Origin: Microvirga sp.
GTDB taxonomy: Bacteria; Pseudomonadota; Alphaproteobacteria; Rhizobiales; Beijerinckiaceae
Length of the DNA: 64,000 bases
Assembly: GCA_029266525.1 (NCBI GenBank)
Contig: JAQSWQ010000039.1
Location: forward strand, 1-64,000
Direction of reading: 5' to 3'
Positions 1 to 8,972 of the stretch are shown in pieces. The position numbers and the translations under genes were made by a program. Position 1 is the first letter of the stretch. Each line of letters starts with the position of its first letter. Under the pieces are notes generated by a model, which searched no databases, was not told where the DNA came from, and saw only the letters and a list, made by a program, of their open reading frames with translations.

Positions 1-1
1 C

Positions 2-163
2 TTCCTGTCGCGCCGCTCGATCCGCCCCGCCGCCCGTTCCGGCATGCCGCTGTGGCAGGACAAGCTCTTCATCTCGCTCGCCAAGACCGCAAGCGACGCG
101 ACCGACTTCTTCCAGATTCCGACCGGCCGGGTCGTCGAGGTTGGCACGCAGGTGACGGTGTAG
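2..163 (+). CDS. kup: Kup potassium uptake protein, C-terminal end (partial)
   Basis: The window opens inside a reading frame whose last 53 residues are visible. They contain [16 protein letters not shown] and end in [18 protein letters not shown], which I recognise as the cytoplasmic C-terminus of the Kup/HAK low-affinity potassium:proton symporter family. The membrane part and the start lie upstream of the window. The gene ends in TAG and runs into a strong inverted repeat shared with the convergent next gene. The family call rests only on this tail but it is characteristic. Confidence 0.8.
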   Translation, partial: FLSRRSIRPAARSGMPLWQDKLFISLAKTASDATDFFQIPTGRVVEVGTQVTV

Positions 164-190
164 GCCCTCTCCCTTCAAGGGAGAGGGGCC
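163..190. terminator. Inverted repeat between convergent genes (bidirectional terminator or intergenic repeat)
   Basis: The arms GGCCCTCTCCC and GGGAGAGGGGCC pair with one bulged base around a tight loop. The element starts on the last base of the kup stop codon and ends 6 bp before the stop of the convergent GFA gene. There is no T-tract, so it may be a transcription barrier for both genes or one copy of the CTCTCCC-type hairpins common in Hyphomicrobiales. Confidence 0.55.
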
Positions 191-196
191 GCGGTG

Positions 197-619
197 CTAC
201 TCCGCGGCCGTCTCGCCCGAGCCGCCGAACTCTTTCGGGAAGTCCTTCAGCTTCGGCAGCCCGTCGCGCATCGGCAGCACGGTCTCGGCATAGTTGACGT
301 GAACCGCGGGCGCGAAGGCGAGCGTCGGGATCGTGGCGGCGAACACGTCGACAAGCTTCAGGGGCGGGTGCCGGGCCATCAGGTGGCCGCCGCATTTCGT
401 GCAGTACTGACGCTCGCTGAGCGGGGTCTTGCTGTAGGTCGCGACGTGCTCGGCGCCGCGCGTGTAGCGAACCGCGTCCGGAGGCCAGAGGCTGAAGGCG
501 TTCACCGGCCCGCCCGACCACGAGCGGCAGGACCGGCAATGGCAGTAGCCCATGGCCGCCGGCTCTCCCGTAACCTCGACCTCCACCGCACCGCAAAAGC
601 AGGTTCCGACGTGTGTCAT
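197..619 (-). CDS. GFA family (CENP-V/GFA domain) zinc-binding protein
   Basis: The protein has 140 residues. Its spaced cysteines are typical of the GFA/CENP-V fold: CxC at 7/9, CxCxxC at 26/28/31 and CxxC at 73/76, which together bind two zinc ions. Family members were first described as glutathione-dependent formaldehyde-activating enzymes, but most small genomic copies have no proven substrate, so formaldehyde chemistry is only a possibility. An ATG 18 bp upstream (637) is in frame. I prefer 619 because an AGGAGG ribosome binding site lies inside that extension, about 6 bp before the chosen ATG. The gene is monocistronic and convergent with kup. Confidence 0.85.
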   Translation of the reverse strand: MTHVGTCFCGAVEVEVTGEPAAMGYCHCRSCRSWSGGPVNAFSLWPPDAVRYTRGAEHVATYSKTPLSERQYCTKCGGHLMARHPPLKLVDVFAATIPTLAFAPAVHVNYAETVLPMRDGLPKLKDFPKEFGGSGETAAE

Positions 620-775
620 GGCACCCTCCTGTTCCACGGATCCAGTGCGCCGCCGCGAGCGACGGCACGACCATCTCCGTTCGGGGACCTTCGCCGACGC
701 TGGCCAGTTTGGCTCTGGAACGGGCTTTAGGAAACCCGGAGATTTCGCGGCAGGGAGGCCCGTCAGGGTTGGGGC

Positions 776-991
776 TTATGCGGCAAGCGGGCTGTCGCGG
801 CGAACCGCGTAACGCGACACTTGACCCCGCGCCCGGCGCGTCATCTCCTGCCGCTTGTCCCGGATTGCTGCCTCGGTACGCTTGAACTCGGCTGAGAGTG
901 TCGTCACCGACGCGCCCTCCGAAAGAAGCCACGCCAGCCGCCGCTCCTCCTTGTCGGTCCACGGCTTGCCGCTGTTGGCGAGGTCGGCCAT
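776..991 (-). CDS. Small SANT/Myb-like putative DNA-binding protein
   Basis: This basic protein has 71 residues. Residues 10-50 read like a single SANT/Myb-type helical domain: PWTDKEERRLAWLL, then a serine/threonine turn, then SAEFKRTEAAIRDKRQEM with the usual small-residue/RTEAAIR recognition-helix look. Arginines dominate the tail. A good AGGAGA ribosome binding site precedes the ATG. Small single-domain proteins of this kind are common and uncharacterised in Hyphomicrobiales; a regulatory role is inferred from the fold alone. No operon partner is close on the same strand. Confidence 0.55.
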   Translation of the reverse strand: MADLANSGKPWTDKEERRLAWLLSEGASVTTLSAEFKRTEAAIRDKRQEMTRRARGQVSRYAVRRDSPLAA

Positions 992-1110
992 CGAGGTCTC
1001 CTGGATTAACCTATGTTTGCTCCCACAACGGCCACGCTTGAGGAGAGTTCCTTGCGGGGCTTAACTTATGTTATTAAAGTGAGGCGGTGAGAAGCACCGA
1101 AACTGGCCCC

Positions 1111-1242
1111 GTGCCGGTCCTCAAACGCCGGCCAGGGTCTTTTCTGCACCAGAGCCGCGTCGGTGACGGGCTTACGTGGCTCCTGTCGGCGCTTCTCGCC
1201 TTCTGCTTCCTCACCTACGCGGCGATGATCGCCTTCCTGTGA
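1111..1242 (+). CDS. Possible 43-residue single-pass membrane protein
   Basis: A short frame starts with GTG (another in-frame GTG is at 1087) and stops with TGA 9 bp before the convergent ispA stop. The product has a basic N-terminus (VLKRRPG) and one hydrophobic segment, about residues 21-43, ending TYAAMIAFL directly at the stop codon. This looks like a real membrane anchor rather than an antisense shadow. No convincing ribosome binding site precedes either GTG, so the start is open. Function is unknown. Confidence 0.3.
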   Translation: MPVLKRRPGSFLHQSRVGDGLTWLLSALLAFCFLTYAAMIAFL

Positions 1243-1251
1243 GGCGCCGGC

Positions 1252-2175
1252 TCAGCTTTTCCGCACCGCCACGAAACGAGCCGCCACACGCAGGACATCG
1301 GCGGCTCGCCCGAAGCCGTCGAGCGCAGCGCAGGCTTCGCTGACGAGGCGGTCGCGCTCGCGGCGCGCCTCCTCAAGGCCGAGCACGTCGACCAGCGTCG
1401 CCTTGCCCTTCTCGCGATCCTTGCCGGTGCTCTTGCCCATCGCGGCAGTGCTCGCCTCGCGATCGAGAAGGTCGTCCGCGATCTGGAAAGCCGCGCCGAG
1501 CGCGCGCCCGAAGTCCTCCAGGCGGATGCGCGCCGCCGCATTCGCTTGCGCCAGGATCGCTCCGGCCTCGACGGAGAAGGCGAGGAGCGCGCCGGTCTTC
1601 ATCGCCTGGAGCCGGCGGATGTCGTTCTCGCCGAGCGCCGAGGCGCCGTAGCGGCCCTCCGCGGCGAGATCGAGCATCTGCCCGCCGACCATGCCGCCGA
1701 GCCCGGATGCTCGGGCGAGACCCACGACCAGCTCGGAACGGACCGCCCCATCCTGATGCGTCGCCGCGTCGGCCATGAGCTCGAAGGCGAGCGCCTGAAG
1801 CGCGTCGCCGGCGAGGATCGCGGTCGCCTCGTCGAAGCCGCGGTGCACCGTCGGCTTGCCGCGGCGCAGGTCGTCGTCGTCCATGGCGGGGAGGTCGTCG
1901 TGAACGAGGGAGTAGCAGTGCAGGAGCTCAAGCGCGGCGCCGGCCTGCAGCACGCCGGGCTCCTCATGACCAAGCATCCGCGCCGACTCGACCAGGAGAA
2001 AAGGCCGCAGCCGCTTGCCGCCAGACAGCACGGCATGGCGCATCGCCGCGACGAGGCGCGGCGGACGGGCGATCTCGCCCGGCCGGGCGTCCTCGGCTAG
2101 GAAGCGCTCCAGGACCCGCTCGACCGACCGGGCCGCGCCTGCTAGCCGGGCTTCGAAGGGAATCTGAGGGGCCAT
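1252..2175 (-). CDS. ispA: Farnesyl diphosphate (short-chain polyprenyl) synthase
   Basis: This 307-residue class I prenyltransferase would condense IPP with DMAPP/GPP to farnesyl diphosphate for quinone, bactoprenol and hopanoid synthesis. Visible signatures are GGKRLRP (52-58), the first aspartate-rich motif DDLPAMD (93-99), followed by RRGKPTVH, and the second motif ADDLLD (233-238) with a trailing lysine-rich GKDREKGKATLVDVLG loop. Length fits IspA. The frame stays open far upstream, but MAPQIPFEARL matches the usual family N-terminus. The start lies only 21 bp from divergent mtgA, so the two share a promoter region. GGPP synthase activity cannot be excluded. Confidence 0.88.
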   Translation of the reverse strand: MAPQIPFEARLAGAARSVERVLERFLAEDARPGEIARPPRLVAAMRHAVLSGGKRLRPFLLVESARMLGHEEPGVLQAGAALELLHCYSLVHDDLPAMDDDDLRRGKPTVHRGFDEATAILAGDALQALAFELMADAATHQDGAVRSELVVGLARASGLGGMVGGQMLDLAAEGRYGASALGENDIRRLQAMKTGALLAFSVEAGAILAQANAAARIRLEDFGRALGAAFQIADDLLDREASTAAMGKSTGKDREKGKATLVDVLGLEEARRERDRLVSEACAALDGFGRAADVLRVAARFVAVRKS

Positions 2176-2196
2176 GGCGCGTAGCGGGCAGGACGG

Positions 2197-2877
2197 ATGA
2201 CGCTCCGCGGTCTTTTGGCACGCGCGCTCGCGGCCGTCATCGCCGTGATACTGCTCTATCTCGCGGCTGTGCTCGTGCTCGGCCTTGCCTACCGTTTCAT
2301 CACGCCGGTCTCGACCCTCATGCTCGGCCGCTGGGCGACGTTCCAGGGCGCCGCCCGCACGGCCGTCTCGCTCGACCAGGTCGCGCCGGCCGTGCCGCTC
2401 GCGGTCGTCACTTCCGAGGATGCCCGCTTCTGCATGCATCGCGGCGTCGATTGGGACGCGCTTCGCGAGGTCGTCGAGGACGAGGAAGGCCCGAGCCGCG
2501 GCGCCTCGACCGTGCCGATGCAGGTCGCGAAGAACCTCTTCCTCTGGCCGGGCCGGTCCTATCTGCGCAAGGCGCTGGAGCTTCCGATCGCGCTCTATCT
2601 CGACCTCGTCTGGCCGAAGCGCCGCATGATGGAAAACTACCTCAACATCGCCGAGTGGGGCCCCGGCGTGTTCGGCATCGAGGCGGCGGCGCGCCATCAT
2701 TTCCGCAAGGCGGCGCGCGATCTCTCGCGCCAGGAGGCGGCGCTTCTGGTCGCTGCGCTGCCGAACCCGAAGCTGCGCAACCCCGGCCGACCCTCGCCGC
2801 GCCACCGCAACCTCGCGAACCGGCTCCTCGTGCGCATGAACGCGGCCGCGCCCTTTGCCGGATGCATCAGGCGCTGA
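2197..2877 (+). CDS. mtgA: Monofunctional biosynthetic peptidoglycan transglycosylase
   Basis: This 226-residue GT51 glycosyltransferase polymerises lipid II into glycan strands without a transpeptidase domain. One N-terminal membrane anchor (about residues 8-33) places the catalytic domain in the periplasm. The catalytic glutamate lies in TSEDARFCMHRGVDW (E74). The second motif GASTVPMQVAKNLFLWPGRS (102-121) is slightly divergent from the usual GGSTISQQ form. RRMMENYLNIAEWG (142-155) is the third GT51 motif, with E146. An AGGA ribosome binding site precedes the ATG. It is divergent from ispA. Confidence 0.92.
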   Translation: MTLRGLLARALAAVIAVILLYLAAVLVLGLAYRFITPVSTLMLGRWATFQGAARTAVSLDQVAPAVPLAVVTSEDARFCMHRGVDWDALREVVEDEEGPSRGASTVPMQVAKNLFLWPGRSYLRKALELPIALYLDLVWPKRRMMENYLNIAEWGPGVFGIEAAARHHFRKAARDLSRQEAALLVAALPNPKLRNPGRPSPRHRNLANRLLVRMNAAAPFAGCIRR

Positions 2878-2911
2878 GGCGCTTTCGGGCTGGCGCAGCC
2901 GGACAAACGCC

Positions 2912-2919
2912 TATATAAG
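2912..2919 (+). promoter_or_regulatory. Probable -10 element upstream of rpmF
   Basis: TATATAAG stands out as an AT-rich island in very GC-rich sequence about 100 bp before rpmF and fits a sigma-70-type -10 box. I see no good TTGAC-type -35 at 16-18 bp, so this is a suggestion only. The implied leader of roughly 90 nt contains GC-rich inverted repeats. Confidence 0.3.
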
Positions 2920-3019
2920 CCGCGACCTCATTCGAGACCCTGCGACTTCCTGAAGAGGCGCCCCCAGTCGGGCGGCTCGCTTTTGCAAGGTCGCCCGGGG
3001 CAGACGACCGGAGACAGAC

Positions 3020-3208
3020 ATGGCCGTTCCGAAACGAAAGACCTCACCATCGCGCCGCGGCATGCGCCGCTCGGCCGACGCGCTGAAGGCGCCGACCTAT
3101 GTCGAGGACAAGGATTCAGGCGAGCTGCGCCGCCCCCATCACGTCGACCTCAAGACCGGCATGTATCGCGGCCGGCAGGTCCTCAAGGTGAAGACCGAGG
3201 AGGCGTAA
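3020..3208 (+). CDS. rpmF: 50S ribosomal protein L32
   Basis: The 62-residue basic protein begins [18 protein letters not shown], the nearly invariant N-terminus of bacterial L32, and continues with [16 protein letters not shown] as in alphaproteobacterial L32. It binds 23S rRNA near the peptidyl transferase region of the large subunit. A GGAGA ribosome binding site lies a few bases before the ATG. Unlike many bacteria, there is no plsX/fabH neighbour here. The gene is transcribed alone and ends at a clear rho-independent terminator. Confidence 0.97.
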   Translation: MAVPKRKTSPSRRGMRRSADALKAPTYVEDKDSGELRRPHHVDLKTGMYRGRQVLKVKTEEA

Positions 3209-3234
3209 GGCGCCCTGGACCGCACTACTGCAAG

Positions 3235-3255
3235 CGGCGCCTCGGGCGCCGTTTT
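3235..3255 (+). terminator. Rho-independent terminator of rpmF
   Basis: A perfect 7-bp GC stem, CGGCGCC/GGCGCCG with a TCG loop, is followed directly by TTTT and then CGTT. It sits 27 bp after the rpmF stop codon in the right orientation. Confidence 0.85.
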
Positions 3256-3610
3256 CGTTGGTCCGCGCTTCGCCGCTTCCCGGCCACGCTTGCGCCCCGA
3301 ATCGTCGCGACCTTCACCTGACGGACAAGACGGCCGCCCGTGCGGCGCCGGCCGGAGGGTGGAGAGACGCATGCGGTGCGGATTGCTCAAGCTCAGTCGG
3401 CTCCTGCGCGAGGCGCGCTCCGACCGCCGCCCGCTCTGCGGAACCGCCGTGCCCGGCCGCATGCATTCGGAGCCTCGGCCCCGCCGCCGCCCTGCGGGCG
3501 AGCACCCTTCGACGAGCGCCGGAGGCGAGCGCGAAGGGGCGAGCTGGACGGTGCCGGTCGACAACTTCTCATAGAGGGCTCCAGGAGAAGCTCGCGCTTT
3601 GCAGGCGGGT
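3256..3610. other. 355-bp stretch without a supportable gene
   Basis: Several open frames cross this stretch on both strands, but all are arginine/proline/alanine-rich translations with no recognisable domain and no ribosome binding site. The only structure I can point to is an imperfect inverted repeat around 3507-3540 (CCCTTCG ... CGAAGGG). It could be a hairpin for transcription arriving from either side. Confidence 0.4.
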
Positions 3611-5629
3611 TCAAGCGGGGTGCGCCATCTCCTCGGCCGTACGCAGCAGCTCGTCCGAGGTCCTGACCGGCAGCGAGCAGCGCATGCCCGCGCAGATCAG
3701 CGCTTGCGGGCCGCTCCCTGAGAGGGCCGTCCTGGCCGGGTGGTCCGGCGCCAGCGCGCCGGCGTCGGAAACCCTCGAGACGGTGCGTGCGAAATAAGGC
3801 AGGCGCAGCCCCGCCCTGGTCAGCGCGCCCCCCGCGTCGTTCGCGACCACGATCGTGAGCCCGCGCAGATGCAGGTCGAGGGCGTTGAGGATCGTGGTGT
3901 GGCCGAGCGGCGCTCGAGCGGCGGGGCCGGAGAGGCTCGACAGCGCATCCTCGGCACGGCGGCGGTCCTCCTCGCCGCCGGTGAGGGCGGCAAGCCGGAC
4001 CAGCGCCTCGGCGAAGACGCCGTTGGCGTTCGGCACGGCGTCGTCCTGCGAGGGCTGCGGGCGGACGACCAGCGGGTCGGCGTCCGCCGCCGTCATGGCG
4101 AGGAGCCCGGTCGCAGGGACGCGGTAGTCGCGCAGGAGCGTGTCCCGCCAGGCCCTGGCGCGATCGAGGTAGCCGGGCTCGCCGGTGGCCTCGTGGAGGG
4201 CGAGCGCAGCACGCATCATGGCGGCGTGGTCGAGCGCGAAGCCCGGGAAGATCAGCTGGCCCGCCCGCCAGGAATGGCCGAGCCGATCGCCGCGGTTCAT
4301 CGCCTCCGCCACGAAGCGGAAGGCGCGGGCGGCACGGTCGAGCCATTCGGGCCGGTCGAGCGCCACTCCGGCCCGCACGAGCGCGGCGATCATCAGCCCG
4401 TTCCAATCCGCCAGCACCTTGTCGTCGAGCCCCGGCCGGATCCTCGCGGCACGTCGGGCGAGGAGCTTTTCGCGGCACGCGGCGAGCCGGGATTCGAGCG
4501 CCGGATCGTCCGGCCAGCCCGACTTGAGGCGGTTGAGGATGTTGGCTTCTTCCCAGTTGCCGTGCGCCGTCACGTCGTAATGGGCCGCGAAGGCGGCGTA
4601 GTCGTCCCCGAGCACATCCCGGATCTCGTCGAGCGACCAGACGTAGAACTTCCCTTCGACGCCTTCGGAATCGGCGTCGAGGCTCGACGCGAACGCCCCC
4701 TCGAGCGTCGTCATCTCGCGATCGAGCCAAGCGACGACCCCTTCGGCGGTGAGGCGGAAAAGCCCGGCCGAGGGCCCGCCTCGAGCGGCGTGAAGCGCAT
4801 AGAGCTCGAGGAGCTGCGCGTTGTCATAGAGCATCTTCTCGAAGTGCGGCACGAGCCAGCGCTCGTCGACCGAGTAGCGTGCGAAGCCGCCGCCGAGGTG
4901 ATCGTGGATGCCGCCGAGCGCCATCCGCTCGAGCGTGAGGAGCGCGCGCTTGCGGGCCTCGGAATCCCCGCTGCGCATCGCATAGCGGCTTAGGAACTCG
5001 AGGATCATCGGATTGGGGAATTTCGGGGCGCCCTGCAACCCGCCATGGACCGGGTCGAAGGCGGCGACGAGCCGTTCGCCGATGCGATCGAGGTCGCCGA
5101 GCCCGACGGCGCCGTCGAGGCCGGGCGCGTGCGCGGTCCCGGCGAGCCGCTCGAGGAGGAGGCGGCGGTTGTGCGCGATCCGATCAGGCTCGGCGCGGAA
5201 AATCCGCGCGACCTCGCGGAGCACGCTCGCGAAGCCGGGCCGGCCGAATTTCGGCTCCTTCGGGAAATACGTCCCGCCCCAGAAGGGCTCCCCCTCCGGG
5301 GTCAGGAACATGGTGAGCGGCCAGCCGCCGGGCTCTCCGAGAAGATGCAGCGCGCTCATATAGATGTGGTCGACGTCGGGTCGCTCCTCGCGGTCGACCT
5401 TGATGTTCACGAAGAGCTCGTTCATCACCGTCGCGACGCCTTCGTCCTCGAAGCTCTCGTGGGCCATCACGTGGCACCAATGGCAGGCCGCGTAGCCGAC
5501 CGAGAGCAGCACCGGCCGGTTCGTGCGCTTTGCTTCGTCGAAGGCGCTGGGCGACCACTCCCACCAGGCGACCGGATTATCCTTGTGTTGCAGGAGGTAG
5601 GGCGAGGTCGCGCGGGCGAGCCGGTTCAT
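3611..5629 (-). CDS. Thioredoxin-domain / YyaL (SSP411, DUF255) family protein
   Basis: The protein has 672 residues. The N-terminal domain is a thioredoxin-like fold of the DUF255 type, with the [13 protein letters not shown] motif (CxxC at 49/52) and [11 protein letters not shown] downstream. The rest is the (alpha/alpha)6 toroid seen in the YyaL/SPATA20 family, with [11 protein letters not shown] and [14 protein letters not shown] motifs. Related proteins resemble N-acylglucosamine 2-epimerases in the C-terminal half, but the reaction is not established. No signal peptide is visible, so it is probably cytoplasmic. It is divergent from mnmE. Confidence 0.88.
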   Translation of the reverse strand: MNRLARATSPYLLQHKDNPVAWWEWSPSAFDEAKRTNRPVLLSVGYAACHWCHVMAHESFEDEGVATVMNELFVNIKVDREERPDVDHIYMSALHLLGEPGGWPLTMFLTPEGEPFWGGTYFPKEPKFGRPGFASVLREVARIFRAEPDRIAHNRRLLLERLAGTAHAPGLDGAVGLGDLDRIGERLVAAFDPVHGGLQGAPKFPNPMILEFLSRYAMRSGDSEARKRALLTLERMALGGIHDHLGGGFARYSVDERWLVPHFEKMLYDNAQLLELYALHAARGGPSAGLFRLTAEGVVAWLDREMTTLEGAFASSLDADSEGVEGKFYVWSLDEIRDVLGDDYAAFAAHYDVTAHGNWEEANILNRLKSGWPDDPALESRLAACREKLLARRAARIRPGLDDKVLADWNGLMIAALVRAGVALDRPEWLDRAARAFRFVAEAMNRGDRLGHSWRAGQLIFPGFALDHAAMMRAALALHEATGEPGYLDRARAWRDTLLRDYRVPATGLLAMTAADADPLVVRPQPSQDDAVPNANGVFAEALVRLAALTGGEEDRRRAEDALSSLSGPAARAPLGHTTILNALDLHLRGLTIVVANDAGGALTRAGLRLPYFARTVSRVSDAGALAPDHPARTALSGSGPQALICAGMRCSLPVRTSDELLRTAEEMAHPA

Positions 5630-5712
5630 CGGGGTGTTCTCAAAGGCTGCGGTGGGCGGGACGGTAGCGCAGCGTTGACAGGGAATGCCTGCAGGCCTCC
5701 CAAGTTCGCGCG

Positions 5713-7029
5713 ATGAGCAGCGGCGACACCATCTTCGCCCCGGCCTCCGGTTACGGGCGTGCCGCGATCGCGGTCGTGCGGATCAGCGGACCGGGCACGC
5801 GGGGTGTGCTTCAAGCGATCGCCGGCGGCACGCCGCGGCCGCGGCGCATGACCTTGCGGAGCCTGCGCGACTTCTCCTCGGGAGAGCTGCTCGACGAGGC
5901 GCTGGTCGTCTGGATGCCGGAGCCGGAGAGCTTCACCGGGGAAGACCAGGCCGAGCTGCACATCCACGGCGGCCTCGCGGTGCGGGCCGCCGTCCTGCGC
6001 GCCTTGTCCGAGCTTCCGGGCTGCCGCGCAGCCGAGCCCGGCGAGTTCACCCGCCGTGCCTTCCTCAACGGCCGCATGGATCTTGCCGCGGTCGAAGGCT
6101 TGGCCGATGTCATCGACGCCGAGACCGAGGCGCAGCGCCGGCAGGCGATGCGGCAGCTCTGCGGCACGCTCGGCAGCCTCGTCGCCGGCTGGCGCGAGCG
6201 GCTGATCGAGGTACTCGCGCTGCTCGAAGCCTCGCTCGATTTCTCGGACGAGCGCGACGTCGAGGACGCCGCCGTCGATCCCCGCATCCCTGGGCTCGTC
6301 GCCGGGCTCGAGCAAGAGATGGCCCGGCATCTCGCGGACGAGCGCCGCGGCGAGCGCCTGCGCGACGGCTTCACGGTGGTGCTCGCGGGTCCGCCGAACG
6401 CCGGCAAATCGACCCTCCTGAACGCGCTCGCAAAGCGCGATGTCGCGATCGTCTCCGAGATCCCTGGCACCACCCGCGACGCGATCGAGCTCCGCTGCGA
6501 CCTCAACGGCCTGCCCGTCACCTTCATCGACACCGCAGGCCTGCGGGAGACCGAGGACCCGCTCGAGCGGCAGGGCGTCGCACGCACCCGCGCGCATGCG
6601 GAAAGCGCAGATCTCGTGCTCTGGCTCGTGCCTTCCGGAGGCGACCCGCAAGCGGTTTCGCCCGGTGCTGGGCCAACCCTGCGGCTCGGCACCAAGGCCG
6701 ACCTGCCGGGCGCGGCCGCCGATGTCGATCTGTCGATCTCGGCCAAGACCGGTGAGCGCGTGTCGATGCTCCTCGACCGGATCGGCGCGGCGGCGGAGGC
6801 GGCGCTCGGCCAGGGGGACGCGGTCATCACGCGCGAGCGCCACCGTCAGGCCTTCGCCGAGGCGCACCAGAGCCTCGGCCGCGCCCTCGCAGCCTTGGAC
6901 GAGGGCCGGACGGAGCTTGCCGCGGAGGACGTGCGTCTGGCGTTGCGCGCCGTCGGCCGGGTCACCGGCCGCGTCGACGTGGAGGAGATCCTCGACCGCC
7001 TGTTCGCGACCTTCTGCATCGGAAAGTGA
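5713..7029 (+). CDS. mnmE: tRNA uridine-5-carboxymethylaminomethyl modification GTPase MnmE
   Basis: This 438-residue protein works with MnmG to install the cmnm5 group on wobble uridine 34 of certain tRNAs. The N-terminal formyl-THF-binding domain starts [19 protein letters not shown]. The helical domain is split by the Ras-like G domain, with P-loop GPPNAGKST (226-234), IPGTTRD switch I, DTAG (273-276) and TKAD (327-330). The C-terminus is the diagnostic FCIGK, whose cysteine is essential in studied members. In many bacteria mnmE is next to mnmG, which is not in this window. It is convergent with hslO, with a 6-bp gap. Confidence 0.97.
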   Translation: MSSGDTIFAPASGYGRAAIAVVRISGPGTRGVLQAIAGGTPRPRRMTLRSLRDFSSGELLDEALVVWMPEPESFTGEDQAELHIHGGLAVRAAVLRALSELPGCRAAEPGEFTRRAFLNGRMDLAAVEGLADVIDAETEAQRRQAMRQLCGTLGSLVAGWRERLIEVLALLEASLDFSDERDVEDAAVDPRIPGLVAGLEQEMARHLADERRGERLRDGFTVVLAGPPNAGKSTLLNALAKRDVAIVSEIPGTTRDAIELRCDLNGLPVTFIDTAGLRETEDPLERQGVARTRAHAESADLVLWLVPSGGDPQAVSPGAGPTLRLGTKADLPGAAADVDLSISAKTGERVSMLLDRIGAAAEAALGQGDAVITRERHRQAFAEAHQSLGRALAALDEGRTELAAEDVRLALRAVGRVTGRVDVEEILDRLFATFCIGK

Positions 7030-7035
7030 GCGGCC

Positions 7036-8028
7036 TCAGCGCGCCTCGGGCAGCGCCATCTCCGCCTCGACCTCGGCCGGGTCGAGGTCGTAGACGCGGG
7101 AGCAGAACTCGCAGGTGATGCCGATGCGGCCGTTGTCGCCGACCATGTCGCGGCGGTCGGTCGGGCTGAAATTGCGCATCATCGCCATGATGCGCTCGCG
7201 CGAGCAGCGGCAGGATTCGTGCACGCCCTGCGGCTCGAACACCCGCACCCCTCGCTCGTGGAAGAGACGGTAGAGCAGGCGCTCGCTCGCCACCTCGGGA
7301 TCGATCAGTTCGTGGTCCTCGACCGTGTCGACGAGCGCCCTCGCCTCGATCCAGGCGTCGTCCTCGCCCGGCTCCGGCGCCGCGCCCGAGGCATGCCCTT
7401 CCGGGATGTCGCCGGGATCGAGATCGGGCTGGCGCATGCGCTCGACCGAGCTCGGCAGGAACTGCACCATGACGCCGCCGGCCCGCCAGGCGCGCCGTCC
7501 GGCCTCGAACTGCTCCGCGACCGCGAGGCGGACGCGGGTCGGGATCTGCTCCGATTGCCGGAAATACTGGTGCGCCGCCTCCTCGAAGCCGTGCCCTTCG
7601 AGCGCGACCACGCCCTGATAACGGCTCCGCTCGGAGCCCTGGTCGATGGTCATCGCCAGGATGCCGCGGCCGAGCAGCTCGGCGGTCCGGTGCGCGCCCG
7701 GCCCGAGCGCCTCGATCCGTCCGGGATCGAAGCGGGCGGTCGCGCGCAGGCGGTCCGGCGCGTCGAAATCGACCACGATCATGGCGATCGGCCCATCGCA
7801 CTTGGTCTGGAGCTGGAAACGCCCCTCGAACTTGAGCGCCGAGCCGAGGAGCACCGTCAGGGCCGCGGCCTCGCCCAGGACCCGCGCAACCGGGTCGGGA
7901 TAGCCGTGGCGCGACAGGATGGTGTCGATCGAGGGCCCGAGCCGGGCCACGCGCCCGCGCGTGTCGAGGGCTTCGACCGCGAAGGGGAGGACGATGTCAT
8001 CGGCGGCTTCGAAGGCGCCGAGCCTCAT
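7036..8028 (-). CDS. hslO: Redox-regulated chaperone Hsp33
   Basis: This 330-residue cytoplasmic holdase is switched on by oxidative unfolding. The zinc-binding C-terminal redox switch is intact: CxC at 273/275 (ESCRCSRER) and CxxC at 306/309 (TCEFCSRVY). The N-terminal substrate-binding domain is recognisable from [18 protein letters not shown] chose the ATG that overlaps the argF stop as ATGA, preceded by TTGGAGGC inside the end of argF; the frame stays open further upstream inside argF but lacks a site there. The order argD-argF-hslO in one overlapping unit is typical of Hyphomicrobiales. Confidence 0.95.
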   Translation of the reverse strand: MRLGAFEAADDIVLPFAVEALDTRGRVARLGPSIDTILSRHGYPDPVARVLGEAAALTVLLGSALKFEGRFQLQTKCDGPIAMIVVDFDAPDRLRATARFDPGRIEALGPGAHRTAELLGRGILAMTIDQGSERSRYQGVVALEGHGFEEAAHQYFRQSEQIPTRVRLAVAEQFEAGRRAWRAGGVMVQFLPSSVERMRQPDLDPGDIPEGHASGAAPEPGEDDAWIEARALVDTVEDHELIDPEVASERLLYRLFHERGVRVFEPQGVHESCRCSRERIMAMMRNFSPTDRRDMVGDNGRIGITCEFCSRVYDLDPAEVEAEMALPEAR

Positions 8029-8972
8029 GCCTCCAAGTTCCCCGCCTCGACGGCTCCGAAGCACCACGCCAGGATGCCTTTCTGGGCGTGGAGCCGGTTC
8101 TCGGCCTCGTCGAACACGACCGAGCGCGGCCCGTCCATCACCTCGTCGGTCACCTCCTCGCCGCGATGGGCCGGCAGGCAATGCATGAAGATCGCGTCCG
8201 TCGCCGCGGCGGCCATGAGCCTCGCATTGACCTGATAGGGCTTGAGGAGGTTGTGGCGGCGGCCTTCGTCCTCGTCGCCCATCGAGACCCAGCAATCGGT
8301 CACGACCGCATCCGCGCCCTCGACCGCCTCGAATGGATCGCGCGTGACCATGACCTTCGCGCCTTCGCGCTTCGCCCAGGTCAAAAGCTCGGGACGGGGA
8401 TCGAGTTCCGGCGGGGTCGCGACGCGGATCGCGAAGTCGAGCCGCGCCGCGGCGTGGACCCATGACGCCAGCACGTTGTTGGCGTCCCCGGTCCAGGCGA
8501 TGGTGCGGCCTCTGATCGGTCCGCGGTGCTCCTCGAAGGTCAGCACGTCGGCCATGATCTGGCAGGGATGCGTGAGCTTCGTCAGGCCGTTGATGACCGG
8601 CACGGTCGCGTGCCCGGCAAGCTCGAGCATCATCGCGTGGTCGAGGATGCGGATCATGATGGCGTCGACGTAGCGGGACAGCACGCGCGCGGTGTCGGCG
8701 ATGGTCTCGCCGCGGCCGAGCTGCATCTCGTGGCCGGTCAGCATCAGCGTCTCGCCGCCGAGCTCGCGCATCGCCATGTCGAACGAGACTCGGGTGCGGG
8801 TCGAGGGCTTGTCGAACACCATCGCCAGCGCCTTCCCGGCGAGAGGGCCGTCCTTGCGGATCGCGCCCTTGCGCCGGCCCGCCTTCAGGGCCGCGCTCGC
8901 GTCGAGCACGCGGCGAAGCTCGGCGCCGGAGAAATCCTTGAGGTCGAGGAAGTCGCGCTTCCCATTCTGCAT
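8025..8972 (-). CDS. argF: Ornithine carbamoyltransferase (anabolic)
   Basis: The 315-residue enzyme makes citrulline from ornithine and carbamoyl phosphate in arginine biosynthesis. Visible signatures are the carbamoyl phosphate motif STRTR (57-61), HPCQ (135-138; the family usually has HPCQ or HPTQ), the ornithine-binding DCWVSMG (226-232) and HCLP (264-267) with the catalytic cysteine. The start overlaps the argD stop by one base (TGATG), and the end overlaps the hslO start by four, so all three are probably translationally coupled. Confidence 0.97.
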   Translation of the reverse strand: MQNGKRDFLDLKDFSGAELRRVLDASAALKAGRRKGAIRKDGPLAGKALAMVFDKPSTRTRVSFDMAMRELGGETLMLTGHEMQLGRGETIADTARVLSRYVDAIMIRILDHAMMLELAGHATVPVINGLTKLTHPCQIMADVLTFEEHRGPIRGRTIAWTGDANNVLASWVHAAARLDFAIRVATPPELDPRPELLTWAKREGAKVMVTRDPFEAVEGADAVVTDCWVSMGDEDEGRRHNLLKPYQVNARLMAAAATDAIFMHCLPAHRGEEVTDEVMDGPRSVVFDEAENRLHAQKGILAWCFGAVEAGNLEA

